A stretch of 64,000 nucleotides of DNA, taken from contig CP070671.1 of NCBI GenBank assembly GCA_020351875.1, positions 2,064,965 through 2,128,964 on the forward strand, read 5' to 3'. Both the position numbers and the translations under genes were made by a program. Positions 50,339-59,039 of the stretch are shown here, in pieces. Origin of the DNA: Chromatiales bacterium. GTDB taxonomy: Bacteria; Pseudomonadota; Gammaproteobacteria; Steroidobacterales; GCA-2729495. The notes beneath the pieces are model-generated. The model did not search any database, was not told where the DNA came from, and was given only the letters and a program-made list of their open reading frames with translations. How positions within the stretch are numbered: the first letter of the stretch is position 1; each line of letters begins with the position of its first letter.

Positions 50339-50791
50339 ATGAATAATCAGAAGTGGGTGTTGGGCATCGTGTGCCTGCTGGCGATTAGCTTCTCCGCAGG
50401 CGCGCAGGAAATCTATAAACGCACCAACGCAGACGGCGTGGTCGAGTTCAGCGACCGGCCTTTCGCGAATGGTACCCAGGTGGAAGTGCGGCCCAACGTG
50501 GTGGCAACCAATCCCGTGGCTCGCAGGCCGCGGGCGCCTGCAGCGGAAGCGGAGTCAGATGCCGTACCTGCTGCACCGGCGGCTGATCGAGCCCGCCAGG
50601 TGACCAGCGACAACGACGTGAACTACGTCCGCGCCCGGCGCACCCGCGCCGCCCGCGACACCGCTGAGAACCGCCGGGAACGGCGCGAGCAACGTGGCTA
50701 CCGCGAAGAGCGCCCGTCGACCAATCCGGATCCCGGGCGTGCCACCCGCAACGCCGCACGCGCTGCTGCCCAGCGCCCCGGAGGAAGATAA
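50339..50791 (+). CDS. DUF4124 exported protein
   Basis: 150 residues. Signal peptide (ending FSAGAQ) then the short DUF4124 motif EIYKRTNADGVVEFSDRPF. The remainder is an Ala/Arg/Pro-rich basic tail with RRERREQRGYREERP. Such proteins are periplasmic and uncharacterised. Confidence 0.82.
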   Translation: MNNQKWVLGIVCLLAISFSAGAQEIYKRTNADGVVEFSDRPFANGTQVEVRPNVVATNPVARRPRAPAAEAESDAVPAAPAADRARQVTSDNDVNYVRARRTRAARDTAENRRERREQRGYREERPSTNPDPGRATRNAARAAAQRPGGR

Positions 50792-50846
50792 GCGCATTGC
50801 CAGGCTGGGCGCCTGGCGCTGCTTGTCCACAGGGAAGTCAACAGGC

Positions 50847-51050
50847 TCAATCGTTCAGAACGAAGGTCACCTTCATGTGGACCCGGTATTCGACGATCGA
50901 ATCATTGTCGACCCTGACCTCCTGATCCTGGACCCAGGCACCTTTGACATTCTTCAGCGTCTTGGTCGCGCGGGCGACGCCTTCCTCAATGGCATCGTTA
51001 AAACTATTCGGTGAAGTCGCGGTGATTTCTGTAACGCGCGCAACAGTCAT
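50847..51050 (-). CDS. dodecin
   Basis: 67 residues: ARVTEITATSPNSFNDAIEEGVARATKTLKNV, GAWVQDQEVRVDN, EYRVHMKVTFVL. This is the full-length dodecin pattern, with the Trp (GAWVQ) that stacks on flavin and Gln beside it. It forms a dodecamer that stores FMN or riboflavin. Single gene, convergent with the DUF4124 gene. Confidence 0.93.
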   Translation of the reverse strand: MTVARVTEITATSPNSFNDAIEEGVARATKTLKNVKGAWVQDQEVRVDNDSIVEYRVHMKVTFVLND

Positions 51051-51190
51051 TGGGATTCTCCTTCTGGTAAGTGACGACTCCTCAAGCTAGCAGTTCAAGC
51101 TGGGGTGGGGGATAGGTGCTTCTGCGTACTCAGGCGATAGTGGGAATCGCGTATATCTGCGCGCCGGCGAAAGAGTCACCATTTTTGCTT

Positions 51191-51691
51191 ATGAGTGCTC
51201 CAAAACACCGAGACCGAATGGGTGAACACCGAACCGACCGGCTGCTCCGGGAACTGGTGCATGACCCGTACAAGTCCAAGCGCAAACTGGCCGAACCGTC
51301 TGTGTGCCGGGACTGCGGCGTGGTTTACCTCGACGGCCGCTGGACCAGCAAACCAGCTCCAGCCGACGCGCAGGAAACCACCTGCCCGGCCTGTCGCCGC
51401 ACCCAGGACCAGGTGCCGGCGGGTTTTCTGACACTCAGCGGCGAGTTTCTGGCGCAGCACCGGGATGAAATCACCGGTCTGATCCACAATATCGAAGCTC
51501 GCGAGAGAGCGGCGCACCCACTGAAGCGCATCATGGGCCTGGAGGAGGACGACGGGAAGCTGGTCGTGACCTTCACCGACCCGCACCTGGCGCGAACCGT
51601 GGGCGACGCTATCGGTCATGCGTACGGCGGTGAGGTGGACTTCGACTACCAGAAAGACGAGTACTTGTTGCGCGTCAACTGGTCGCGGTAA
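51191..51691 (+). CDS. BCAM0308-like zinc-ribbon protein
   Basis: 166 residues from ATG 51191. Starts MSAPKHRDRMGEHRTDRLLR, then a zinc-ribbon pair CRDCG ... CPACRR (about residues 38-75) and a C-terminal alpha/beta region ERAAHPLKRIMGLEEDDGKLVVTFTDPHLARTVGDAI. This resembles the BCAM0308 family, which I recall only as uncharacterised. No signal peptide. Confidence 0.75.
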   Translation: MSAPKHRDRMGEHRTDRLLRELVHDPYKSKRKLAEPSVCRDCGVVYLDGRWTSKPAPADAQETTCPACRRTQDQVPAGFLTLSGEFLAQHRDEITGLIHNIEARERAAHPLKRIMGLEEDDGKLVVTFTDPHLARTVGDAIGHAYGGEVDFDYQKDEYLLRVNWSR

Positions 51692-51699
51692 CGCGGCGT

Positions 51700-52251
51700 T
51701 CAGTCCAACTTCAGTAACCGGTAGCGCTGCAGGTGGTCGCGGTTCCACAGCGACATACCCGCCCTTTGACCCACGCTCTCAACCGCGAGAATGTAGTCCG
51801 GATCGTCGAAGTCGATCCGGGCATCGGACTGCTCGGCCCGTAGCGCATCGACAATGAAGTGATCCAGGAAACGTTCCTCGTGCTGGCTTGACAGACGCCC
51901 CTTGAATCCGCGCCGGTGCATGCGTACGTGGAAAGAAGCCTGTCGCAAGTGGGGCAACCAGTGACTTGCAATGCGGCAGGCGTGCTCCTCGAACGCCTCA
52001 GGCGACTGGAAGTTGAAAGTCTCCGTGACGGGCATCACCCGGGATATCGCGCTCGCAAAGGCTCGATCATCCGTCGCCAACCCGTGGACTGACTCCAGAA
52101 ATTGGTGCACATCGTCGACCCGCAGGACCAGCACATTCCAGTAATCTGTGCGCTCCAGATGGCCAAACACCGCCAGCTGCTTCCGCACCCTGTGGAATGC
52201 TTCCGCCCCTGTTTCTGTCGTGATGACTACATTCCAATCCGCATGCGGCAT
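51700..52251 (-). CDS. stand-alone THUMP-domain protein
   Basis: 183 residues: ADWNVVITTETGAEAFHRVR, then a THUMP-like region TFNFQSPEAFEEHACRIASH, SFHVRMHRRGFKGRLSSQHEE, ARIDFDDPDYILAVESVGQR, MSLW. THUMP domains bind RNA in tRNA-modifying enzymes, usually fused to a catalytic domain; none is attached here. It may act as a tRNA-binding adaptor (inference). Confidence 0.75.
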   Translation of the reverse strand: MPHADWNVVITTETGAEAFHRVRKQLAVFGHLERTDYWNVLVLRVDDVHQFLESVHGLATDDRAFASAISRVMPVTETFNFQSPEAFEEHACRIASHWLPHLRQASFHVRMHRRGFKGRLSSQHEERFLDHFIVDALRAEQSDARIDFDDPDYILAVESVGQRAGMSLWNRDHLQRYRLLKLD

Positions 52252-52365
52252 TCAGGCTCCCCGTTGGTGGCCGATATGCAGCCATCGATTTCACGGCCGT
52301 CGCACAGCCAATAGTGGCCGGACGGACAGGATAGTGCACGGAACACGGGCAAGTCGGTATCCAGG

Positions 52366-53214
52366 ATGACCGATGATGAATGCATCACGCTGCTCCAGTG
52401 GCTGCTGCCCAGGCTAGCGTTGCGGTGGCCGGGCTTTCGCCGCGTGCGCAAACAGGTCTGCAAGCGTTTCCAGCGCCGCCTGTCAGAGCTGGGCCTCGAC
52501 GGCGCCGACGCCTATCGGCAATACCTGCAGCGCAACCCCGACGAGTGGCCGGTTGCCGATTACCTGTGCCGCGTGACCATTTCCCGTTTCAACCGGGATC
52601 GGGGCGTGTTCGGCTACCTCGCCGACCAGGTGCTCCCGGAACTCGGTGCCCGGGCCGAAGCACGCGGTGCCACGCGATTGGAGGCCTGGAGCGTGGGCTG
52701 CGCCTCGGGCGAAGAGCCCTACACGCTGGCCCTCATATGGCACTATGAGGTCGCAGGACGGCTGCCCGCGCTGAGCCTGCGCATTCTCGGCACGGACATC
52801 GATGACGTCCTCCTGCAGCGCGCGCAGCAAGCCTGCTACCCGGGGAGTGCGCTGAAAGCATTGCCCGGCGAGTGGCTGGCGGACGCCTTTGAACAGGCGG
52901 GCAACAGCTATCGGCTAAAACCAACGATCACCGATTACGTCCGGTTCGGGAACCATGACCTTCGTAAAGGGCTGCCGAATGATCACGACTTCGACCTGGT
53001 CCTGTGCCGGAACCTGGCATTCACCTATTTCGACGAGAACCTGCAGTGTCGCACCGCTGCAACCCTGAATCGGAGCCTGCGTGACGGCGGCGCGCTGGTT
53101 CTGGGCCAGCATGAGCGGCTACCCGATGCGGTGGCAGGCTTCACCCCATGGTCATCGGCACACCGGGTCTATCGCAAGCTCGTAGACGAGAATGGGCCTG
53201 TCACAGCCGCTTGA
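52366..53214 (+). CDS. CheR-like protein methyltransferase
   Basis: 282 residues. An N-terminal helical region and a Rossmann methyltransferase core: AWSVGCASGEEPYTLALIW (SAM loop), LRILGTDIDDVLLQRAQQ, FDLVLCRNLAFTYFD, LRDGGALVLGQHERLP. The usual ITTFFRD motif is ISRFNRD here. There are no chemotaxis genes nearby, so a non-chemotaxis role is likely. The lipoprotein gene follows after 12 bases and is probably cotranscribed. Confidence 0.85.
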   Translation: MTDDECITLLQWLLPRLALRWPGFRRVRKQVCKRFQRRLSELGLDGADAYRQYLQRNPDEWPVADYLCRVTISRFNRDRGVFGYLADQVLPELGARAEARGATRLEAWSVGCASGEEPYTLALIWHYEVAGRLPALSLRILGTDIDDVLLQRAQQACYPGSALKALPGEWLADAFEQAGNSYRLKPTITDYVRFGNHDLRKGLPNDHDFDLVLCRNLAFTYFDENLQCRTAATLNRSLRDGGALVLGQHERLPDAVAGFTPWSSAHRVYRKLVDENGPVTAA

Positions 53215-53226
53215 GGAGTTCGGATA

Positions 53227-54336
53227 ATGCGATTCTTGTGCTGGCGAATATCGCGCCTTACCTGGAGCCTGTTGTTCCCGCTGCTGCTGTGCGTGGCCTG
53301 CGCGACGCAGCCAGTGCCGGAAAGCCGGCTCGAAGTGGTTGCCGAACTCGAACAGGGGCCGGGCAACATCGCGGTCACGCCCGATGGGCGCCTGATCATC
53401 AGCCAGCACCCGATCTATCGGCCCGAGATCCGCGTGATAGAGCTGCTGCCGGATGGGACGGTTCGCCCGTTTCCGAATGCAGAATGGGCAGCCAAGCGAA
53501 ATGAAGCCGGGGTGGGTCTCGACGGCGTGCTGGGCATCCAGGCCACCGAGGACGGTCTCGTGTGGATGCTGGACAATGGTCGCGGCAGTTCCCGGCTCGT
53601 TGCCTGGGACACGAACAAAGACGAGCTGCAGCAGGTCATAGAAATCGGCCCGCCGGCCCGTGCGCGGCGGTCGTTCTTCAACGACATCGCAGTGGATCCC
53701 GTACATCGCAGCATATTGATCAGCGATGCGAGCGCGAAGACCCCGGCCATCGTGGTGGTCGACCTGGATTCCGGCAGCGCCCGGCGGGTGCTGGAGGGAC
53801 ACCCGTCGGTCATGGCCGAGCCGATCGCGATGCCGATCGGCGACAAGACCTACGGGGTCGACAAAGATGGCAAGCCGGTGGCCAGTGTCGGCGTCGACGG
53901 CATCACGATCGATCTGCAGTCGGAGTGGGTCTACTACGGTGCGTCCCAGAGCATGGACCTGTGGCGCGTGCGGGCGTCAGACCTGGTAGACGACACGCTC
54001 ACGGAGTCTGAACTCGCCGCGCGGATCGAACGCTACGGTGACCGCCCGGTCTGTGACGGCATCACGATCGACAACGCTGGTAACGTCTACATCACCGATA
54101 TCACCAGCTATGCGGTGGGGGTGGTGGATCCTGCCGGCGAGTACCGCATTCTGCATCGGGATGAGCAGCGCCTGAGTTGGCCCGATGGCATGGCCTTCGG
54201 GCCCGACGGCTACGTGTACGTGGTGTCGAATCAACTGCACCTGTCCATACCGTTCAACCGCGGCAAGGACCTGACCGAACCACCCTTCTACGTGTTGCGC
54301 TTCAAGGCCCTGGCGCCGGGAACCGTGGGGCGCTAG
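53227..54336 (+). CDS. yellow/royal-jelly-protein-like lipoprotein (intact paralogue)
   Basis: 369 residues, GGAG eight bases before ATG. Lipobox LLCVAC. A full propeller of the yellow/MRJP family: SQHPIYRPEIRVIELL, WMLDNGRGSSRLVAWDTN, RSFFNDIAVDP, DGITIDLQSEWVYYGASQS, DGITIDNAGNVYITDITSYA, SWPDGMAFGPDGYVYVVSNQ. Bacterial members are uncharacterised. It is the intact homologue of the chimeric gene at 9234 and shows what that gene lost. Confidence 0.85.
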   Translation: MRFLCWRISRLTWSLLFPLLLCVACATQPVPESRLEVVAELEQGPGNIAVTPDGRLIISQHPIYRPEIRVIELLPDGTVRPFPNAEWAAKRNEAGVGLDGVLGIQATEDGLVWMLDNGRGSSRLVAWDTNKDELQQVIEIGPPARARRSFFNDIAVDPVHRSILISDASAKTPAIVVVDLDSGSARRVLEGHPSVMAEPIAMPIGDKTYGVDKDGKPVASVGVDGITIDLQSEWVYYGASQSMDLWRVRASDLVDDTLTESELAARIERYGDRPVCDGITIDNAGNVYITDITSYAVGVVDPAGEYRILHRDEQRLSWPDGMAFGPDGYVYVVSNQLHLSIPFNRGKDLTEPPFYVLRFKALAPGTVGR

Positions 54337-54349
54337 CACCTGACGATGG

Positions 54350-54772
54350 TCACAGCTGTTCGGTCGAGCGTCGCTGCTCGCGCAGGATCTCTACGATGGT
54401 TTCGGCGGGCACGGTGTGGCCTTTGCCAACTCCCGGGCAGTACTCGGCAACTGCGGTCCACGCTTTTGCCTTCATGTTCTCCGGCCAGAAGGGCCAGGTG
54501 CGGCACTGCGTAGGCCGGGCTTCGTACACGCTGCACCGGCCGTGCTCCCGGAACATGCACTCCACTTCGCGGTTGTCGAGGTGGAAACAGCCTTCGGTTT
54601 TGGCGCAGTACTGCCGGGTGAACTCGCGCGTGGGAATGCCCAGCGCGGCCGCCAGGCGCCGGCGGTCTGGCAGAGTCAGGTAGACGTAACCGTAGTCGCC
54701 GCGTGACACGCAGCACTTGCCACTGCCCTGGCACGCGAAGCGAATTCCCTGCTCCCACCATGGCTTACTCAT
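54350..54772 (-). CDS. YkgJ-like CxxCxxCC zinc/iron-chelating protein
   Basis: 140 residues from ATG 54772. Cys-rich: FACQGSGKCCVSRG, YCAKTEGC, CMFREHGRCSVYEARPTQCRTWPF, EYCPG. This matches the YkgJ family pattern (CxxxxxCC ... C ... RPxxCRxWPF). Metal binding is likely; role unknown. It is convergent with the lipoprotein gene; the SDR gene lies six bases upstream on the same strand. Confidence 0.88.
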   Translation of the reverse strand: MSKPWWEQGIRFACQGSGKCCVSRGDYGYVYLTLPDRRRLAAALGIPTREFTRQYCAKTEGCFHLDNREVECMFREHGRCSVYEARPTQCRTWPFWPENMKAKAWTAVAEYCPGVGKGHTVPAETIVEILREQRRSTEQL

Positions 54773-54778
54773 CAAGTG

Positions 54779-55597
54779 TCAGGACCCACCCGCCGGATCG
54801 TCTTTCCAGCGCCAGGTCTTGCCGTTCTGCTTGATGGAATGCGTATCGATCACCCGGATCATTCCGGCCACGCTGTCTTCGATCGGGACGAAAAAACTGG
54901 TTGGCTTTTCGCCATGGGTCGCGACGCGGCCGGGCATCAGGACCATCACTTTGATGCCTTCACGGCGGCCCTTGCGGCCGATGTCGAGCTGAAAGTTGTC
55001 GATGGCCGCCTTGCTCGCCTTGTAATAGGAAAAGCCCTGCACCGGGATGCCTTCCCGGCCCTGGCCGGTGGTCAGTGTGGCCACGGTGCCCTGGCCGCTC
55101 GCCTGCAGGTGCGGCCAGAAGGACTCGGTGACCTTCAGCGGGCCGCGCACGTTGGTATGGAAGAAGCGGTCGAACTCCTGGTAGTCCAGCGTGCCGAAGG
55201 TCTGCTCCTTGTCCGGCCCGCGCATCAGTGCGGCATTGTTGATCAGCACGTCGATGGGCTGGCCCTCGTAACGCTGCGCCACCGTTTCAATGCTTTCAAA
55301 ATCCATCAGGTCCAGGCGCTCTACCGTGACCCGGGCGTGCTTGGCAGCAAACGCGTTCAGCTCGTCGGCACCGTCGGGATTACGGCAAGTGGCGATCACG
55401 CGGTAGCCCTTGTCGGCGTACTGCCGGGCGAACTCGAAGCCGATGCCGCGATTCGCGCCGGTGATCAGCACCGTTCGCGCGGCATCGTCCGCAGCGAGCG
55501 CGGCGGTGAACGGCACCCCCGCCAGTAACAGGGCGATTGCCAGCGCCCACCCCCAGGCTGCGCCCCGGCAGCCTTGTTGATGGATAGATCTGCTCAT
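54779..55597 (-). CDS. short-chain dehydrogenase with signal peptide
   Basis: 272 residues. Signal peptide (WALAIALLLAGVPFTAALAADD), then an SDR fold: TGANRGIGFE (cofactor loop, about 46-55), RLDLMD, LINNAAL, and YYKASK for the catalytic Tyr/Lys. The Ser usually two strands before the Tyr reads LTTGQG, so Thr may replace it. An exported SDR would need a periplasmic nicotinamide cofactor, so either the signal is an uncleaved anchor or the activity is unusual. Confidence 0.87.
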   Translation of the reverse strand: MSRSIHQQGCRGAAWGWALAIALLLAGVPFTAALAADDAARTVLITGANRGIGFEFARQYADKGYRVIATCRNPDGADELNAFAAKHARVTVERLDLMDFESIETVAQRYEGQPIDVLINNAALMRGPDKEQTFGTLDYQEFDRFFHTNVRGPLKVTESFWPHLQASGQGTVATLTTGQGREGIPVQGFSYYKASKAAIDNFQLDIGRKGRREGIKVMVLMPGRVATHGEKPTSFFVPIEDSVAGMIRVIDTHSIKQNGKTWRWKDDPAGGS

Positions 55598-55639
55598 TGT
55601 TTGTCTCCGCTGTTCAGCCGGACCATCACCTGGCGAAGC

Positions 55640-56497
55640 TTAGCCGATTCCCGCGCTTCGCCTGGCAATGGCCTTCAGGCCTTCCGCCAGCAGCCATAAA
55701 AACAGCAACGGCATGATGATGGTCTGGAACACGAAGATCACGATCAGGTTGATGATGTGTTCCGTGGCTTTCGACACGCGCTCGCCCAATGCCTCCATGC
55801 GGGCCTCGACATCCAGGGAGTCGAGCGACTGGTCGAGCCAGTTGCTGAAGCGGTCGACGATGGAATCGTCCGGAGCCGGTGGCGGCGAGAGTTCTTCGTT
55901 CGCGGACTCGATTTCCGCGCTGGTGGCTTCCAGTGCCGCCACCGCTGCGCTCTGCTCCGCAGCCAGGAAGTTGTCGAAGACCAGGTTGCTACCGATGATC
56001 AGCAGCGGCACCGCAAAGCGCAGGAACACCGCAATCAGCAGCCCGCGCATCGCGACGCCTGTCGTCTTTCCGGAATCGCCGCCTGGCCACCACAGGGCCA
56101 CGAGCAGCAACGCGCCCGCGACCAGTAACAGCGCGCTGGTGCCCCACCAGCCGGTGATATCCAGCAACACGTTCTGCAGCCCCAGTGAACTGGTGGCCAC
56201 CAGCATCACGGTAGAAAAGCGTTCCACCAGGTCGTTGATCGGGTCGAGAATCTGGCCGAGGGAGAAAATCACGCCGACACCGGCCGGTTCCACGGCGACC
56301 TCCGTCCCCTGGGCGACGGAGATCACGCCGTTGAGTGTGCGCGCCGCGGCGAAGGTCACCAGGGCCCGGCCGAAGGCGCGTTCGGCGTAGTCTTCGCCGA
56401 GGCCATCGACCCACCCGGTCATGGCCAGCAGCGCAACCCCGATGGTGGCCAGGGTCCACAACAGTTTCGCGCGCGTGCCGCCGGGTGTCGCCGTCAT
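55640..56497 (-). CDS. membrane protein, function unknown
   Basis: 285 residues, about five or six hydrophobic segments (near 14-32, 92-115, 118-136, 150-175, 240-270). A cytoplasmic or periplasmic linker with an acidic coiled coil (AALEATSAEIESANEEL) precedes RFSNWLDQSLDSLDVEARMEAL. Segment RALVTFAAARTLNGVISVAQGTEVAVEPAGVG looks conserved but I cannot place it. Single gene. Confidence 0.65.
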   Translation of the reverse strand: MTATPGGTRAKLLWTLATIGVALLAMTGWVDGLGEDYAERAFGRALVTFAAARTLNGVISVAQGTEVAVEPAGVGVIFSLGQILDPINDLVERFSTVMLVATSSLGLQNVLLDITGWWGTSALLLVAGALLLVALWWPGGDSGKTTGVAMRGLLIAVFLRFAVPLLIIGSNLVFDNFLAAEQSAAVAALEATSAEIESANEELSPPPAPDDSIVDRFSNWLDQSLDSLDVEARMEALGERVSKATEHIINLIVIFVFQTIIMPLLFLWLLAEGLKAIARRSAGIG

Positions 56498-56581
56498 GCC
56501 CGGGATGGTGCCTGAGCCACCATCGCAGCGCCAGATCGCGCCTGCACGGGGCGTGCCGGGCGGGGCGTGACTTCTGCGAGC

Positions 56582-57067
56582 CTACTGCCGGTTTGCGGTC
56601 GCCGGCGCCTTCGGCGCCCGGATTTTCAGCAGGCCGTTGCCGAAGCTGGCGGTCACCTTTTTTACCTTGATGGCGTGCGGCAATTCCACGAGCCGGTGCA
56701 CGTCGTGGTCGTGAAATTCCGACCAGCGAATCGTGGCGGTGCGCTTCTTACGCTTCGACTTGCGGGTGGCTCTCACGATCAATTCGCGCGGGCTGGCCGT
56801 CACCGTGATGCGGCGGCGCTTGAAGCCCACCAGCGCAACCCGGAGTTCGTAGCCATCCTGGTCTTCCAGCAGCTCTGCCGTCGGCCAGCAGTATTCCTTC
56901 TCAGCGGCCACCCAGTCTGCCAGCTGATGGCCCTCTTCGTACCCGCGACCGGCGAACAGTTCGTACGCGCGTTCGCGAATGCGGTCGACCAGCTTCTCGA
57001 ACTCGACAAAAACCGGGAGCGTCCGATCACCGGCCACCGCCACTTTCTGTACCTTGAGTTTGGACAT
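56582..57067 (-). CDS. DUF2934-HSP20 fusion protein
   Basis: 161 residues. The N-terminal IRERAYELFAGRGYEEGHQL then ADWVAAEKE is the DUF2934 helical motif (about 30-58). The C-terminal half is an alpha-crystallin-type beta-sandwich: GYELRVALVGFKRRRITVTA, ELIVRATRKSKRKK, RLVELPHAIKVKKVTASFGNGLLKI. The last stretch (VKKVTASFGNGLLKI) is the canonical small-heat-shock pattern. Probably a small chaperone; the IXI tail after it is short. Confidence 0.78.
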   Translation of the reverse strand: MSKLKVQKVAVAGDRTLPVFVEFEKLVDRIRERAYELFAGRGYEEGHQLADWVAAEKEYCWPTAELLEDQDGYELRVALVGFKRRRITVTASPRELIVRATRKSKRKKRTATIRWSEFHDHDVHRLVELPHAIKVKKVTASFGNGLLKIRAPKAPATANRQ

Positions 57068-57291
57068 GTTGCTCGCCTGTCAGCAGTTAGCCAATATGCT
57101 GAAGGCGACGGGACGAGTGAAATAGGTGCTTTCCACATTGATGAGCGGCGATTGGCAGCGCCGGTCCGCGCCTGCAGCGGCATTGGCCGCCGCAGCCGGT
57201 AACTTGCTAATCTTAATGAGTGCATTTCGCCGCAAGCCGCAATACTGAACGGGGCGCACGAACCCGTCACCAGAAGGAAAAATGGCCTGAC

Positions 57292-58155
57292 ATGATCAGA
57301 TACCTGTCCGCGCTGGCCCTGGTGGTCAGTCTGCTTTCCCCGGCCCTGGCCCAGCAACCCACCGGAACGCTGGCGAAGGTCGCCGACAGCCAGCGCTTTG
57401 TCATCGGCTACGTGCCCGACGCACCGCCGCTGTCGTTTCGCGACGCGTCCGGCCAGCCCGTGGGTTATTCCATTGAACTGTGCAAGGTCATTGCCGACGC
57501 GGTGAAGCAGCACCTGGGGCTGGACGAATTGACCGTAGACTACGTACCGCTGGAACTGCCGGTGAAGCGTATCGAGGCAGTGGTAAGCGGCACGGTCGAC
57601 ATCGAATGCGGGGCGTCCACCATTACCTTGGGAAGGCGCGAACAGCTGGACTTCACGCTGATGACACTGATTACCGGCGCGTCGTCGCTGTCGCTGGCGA
57701 AATCCGGCATCCGCAACAACGCCGACCTGAACGGCAAGAGCATTGCGGTGATCGCCGGCACCACCACCGAGACGGCGCTGCAGACTTTCCTGGAGACCAA
57801 CAATTTCGACGCGAAGGTGGTCATCGTGACAACCCAGAAAGAGGGCCTGGGCGCGCTGGACCAGGGCAAGGTCGATGCCTACGTGTCCGACCAGACCATT
57901 CTCACCGGTCACATCATCGAAGCCGAAGACCCCAGCGTGTACCGGCTGGCGCCGGACGTGTTCTCCTTCGAGCCCTACGGCTTCATGGTGCGCAAGGACG
58001 ACGGGGAATTCCGCCTGGTGGCGGATCGCGCGCTGGCGCAGTACTACCGCTCACTGCGCGTGCAGCGCCTGTATCACCAGTGGTTCGGCCGCTACGGCAT
58101 CCCGCAATCGCCGGTCCTGAAAGCCATGTACCAGTTCCAGGGCCTGCCCGACTGA
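57292..58155 (+). CDS. extracellular solute-binding protein family 3
   Basis: 287 residues. Signal peptide (SALALVVSLLSPALAQ), then a bilobal fold: LAKVADSQRFVIGYVPDAPPLSF, GQPVGYSIELCKVIADAVK, LPVKRIEAVVSGTVDIECGA, GKSIAVIAGTTTE, YVSDQTILTGH, FEPYGFMVRKDD. It resembles amino-acid-binding periplasmic proteins. No transporter permease or ATPase is adjacent, so the ligand and partner are unknown. Confidence 0.9.
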   Translation: MIRYLSALALVVSLLSPALAQQPTGTLAKVADSQRFVIGYVPDAPPLSFRDASGQPVGYSIELCKVIADAVKQHLGLDELTVDYVPLELPVKRIEAVVSGTVDIECGASTITLGRREQLDFTLMTLITGASSLSLAKSGIRNNADLNGKSIAVIAGTTTETALQTFLETNNFDAKVVIVTTQKEGLGALDQGKVDAYVSDQTILTGHIIEAEDPSVYRLAPDVFSFEPYGFMVRKDDGEFRLVADRALAQYYRSLRVQRLYHQWFGRYGIPQSPVLKAMYQFQGLPD

Positions 58156-58162
58156 CGTTCGG

Positions 58163-58960
58163 CTATTTTTCGAACAGCAGCGTGAAGCGGTCGGAGTTGC
58201 CCCGCACCGTCTTGCGGCCGACTTCAAAGCGCAGTTCGTCGTCGGGCCGGTGGTGCAGCGTGGAGTAATCCACGAACTTGAAACCGGCACCGGTGATTTC
58301 CTTCACGACCTGCACCGGGTCGAGCCGGCGCCAGCTCTCGTCGGTCATCGGTGCCATGTGGCGTCGGGTGTGGTCGACCACGCCAAAGCGGCCGCCTTTC
58401 TTCAGCGCGGCCAAAGCCGCGATGTAGAGTTCCGAACGCGCCGCAGGCGTCAGGTTGTGCAGGTTGCGGAAGGTCAGCACGAGGTCTGCATCTTTCACAC
58501 CGAAATCCACCGGCTTCATGTCCATGTAGCCGCGCCGCTCCGTGGCCACCATGTACGATGAAATGTCGACGATGTTCAGGTCCTGGAAACCTTCCAGTTG
58601 GCTGACCTGGGTGAGGATGCCGCCGAAACCCATCGCCTTGGCCAGGCCGCCCACCGCGATGTACTCGCCTTCGTCGCGCAATACCGGCACCAGGATCTTC
58701 GTGTACCAGCCGCCGCCGGGCAGGATTTCAACCACGCGCATGTCGGGTTCCAGGCCGAAGAACTCCAGCGTGCGCTTCGGTTGCCGGTTGCGATCGCGGG
58801 CCTTTTCTGCCGCCGTGCGGATGTCTGCGGCGATCGCAAGGTCGATCGGGTCATTCGACGCCCGCTGGTGGCCCCGCGCGAAGCTGGCTTGTGGTGCGGC
58901 CAGTGCAATGATCAGCGTTGCCGCCACGACCGCGGAGAATTTCTGTTGGTGGTTGTTCAC
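58163..58960 (-). CDS. SAM-dependent methyltransferase with signal peptide
   Basis: 265 residues from GTG 58960 (GGAGTC upstream). Signal peptide (VVAATLIIALAAPQASFARG), then a methyltransferase-like core: PDMRVVEILPGGGWYTKILVP (SAM loop), ADLVLTFRNLHNL, LKKGGRFGVVDHTRRH. Exported methyltransferase-like proteins of this type occur in proteobacteria and have no known substrate; periplasmic SAM is not expected. It is convergent with the binding-protein gene. Confidence 0.82.
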   Translation of the reverse strand: MNNHQQKFSAVVAATLIIALAAPQASFARGHQRASNDPIDLAIAADIRTAAEKARDRNRQPKRTLEFFGLEPDMRVVEILPGGGWYTKILVPVLRDEGEYIAVGGLAKAMGFGGILTQVSQLEGFQDLNIVDISSYMVATERRGYMDMKPVDFGVKDADLVLTFRNLHNLTPAARSELYIAALAALKKGGRFGVVDHTRRHMAPMTDESWRRLDPVQVVKEITGAGFKFVDYSTLHHRPDDELRFEVGRKTVRGNSDRFTLLFEK

Positions 58961-59039
58961 GGTTGCAGACTCCCTGCCAGGTGATGGGCCCGCCAAGCAT
59001 AGACGAATTGCCGTGCACGGGCGTTGGTCGGCGGGCGGG

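Noticed and set aside
52366-53214. Chemotaxis cluster around the CheR-like gene
   Set aside because: No CheA, CheB, CheW or receptor genes are in the window; the neighbours are a THUMP protein and a lipoprotein.
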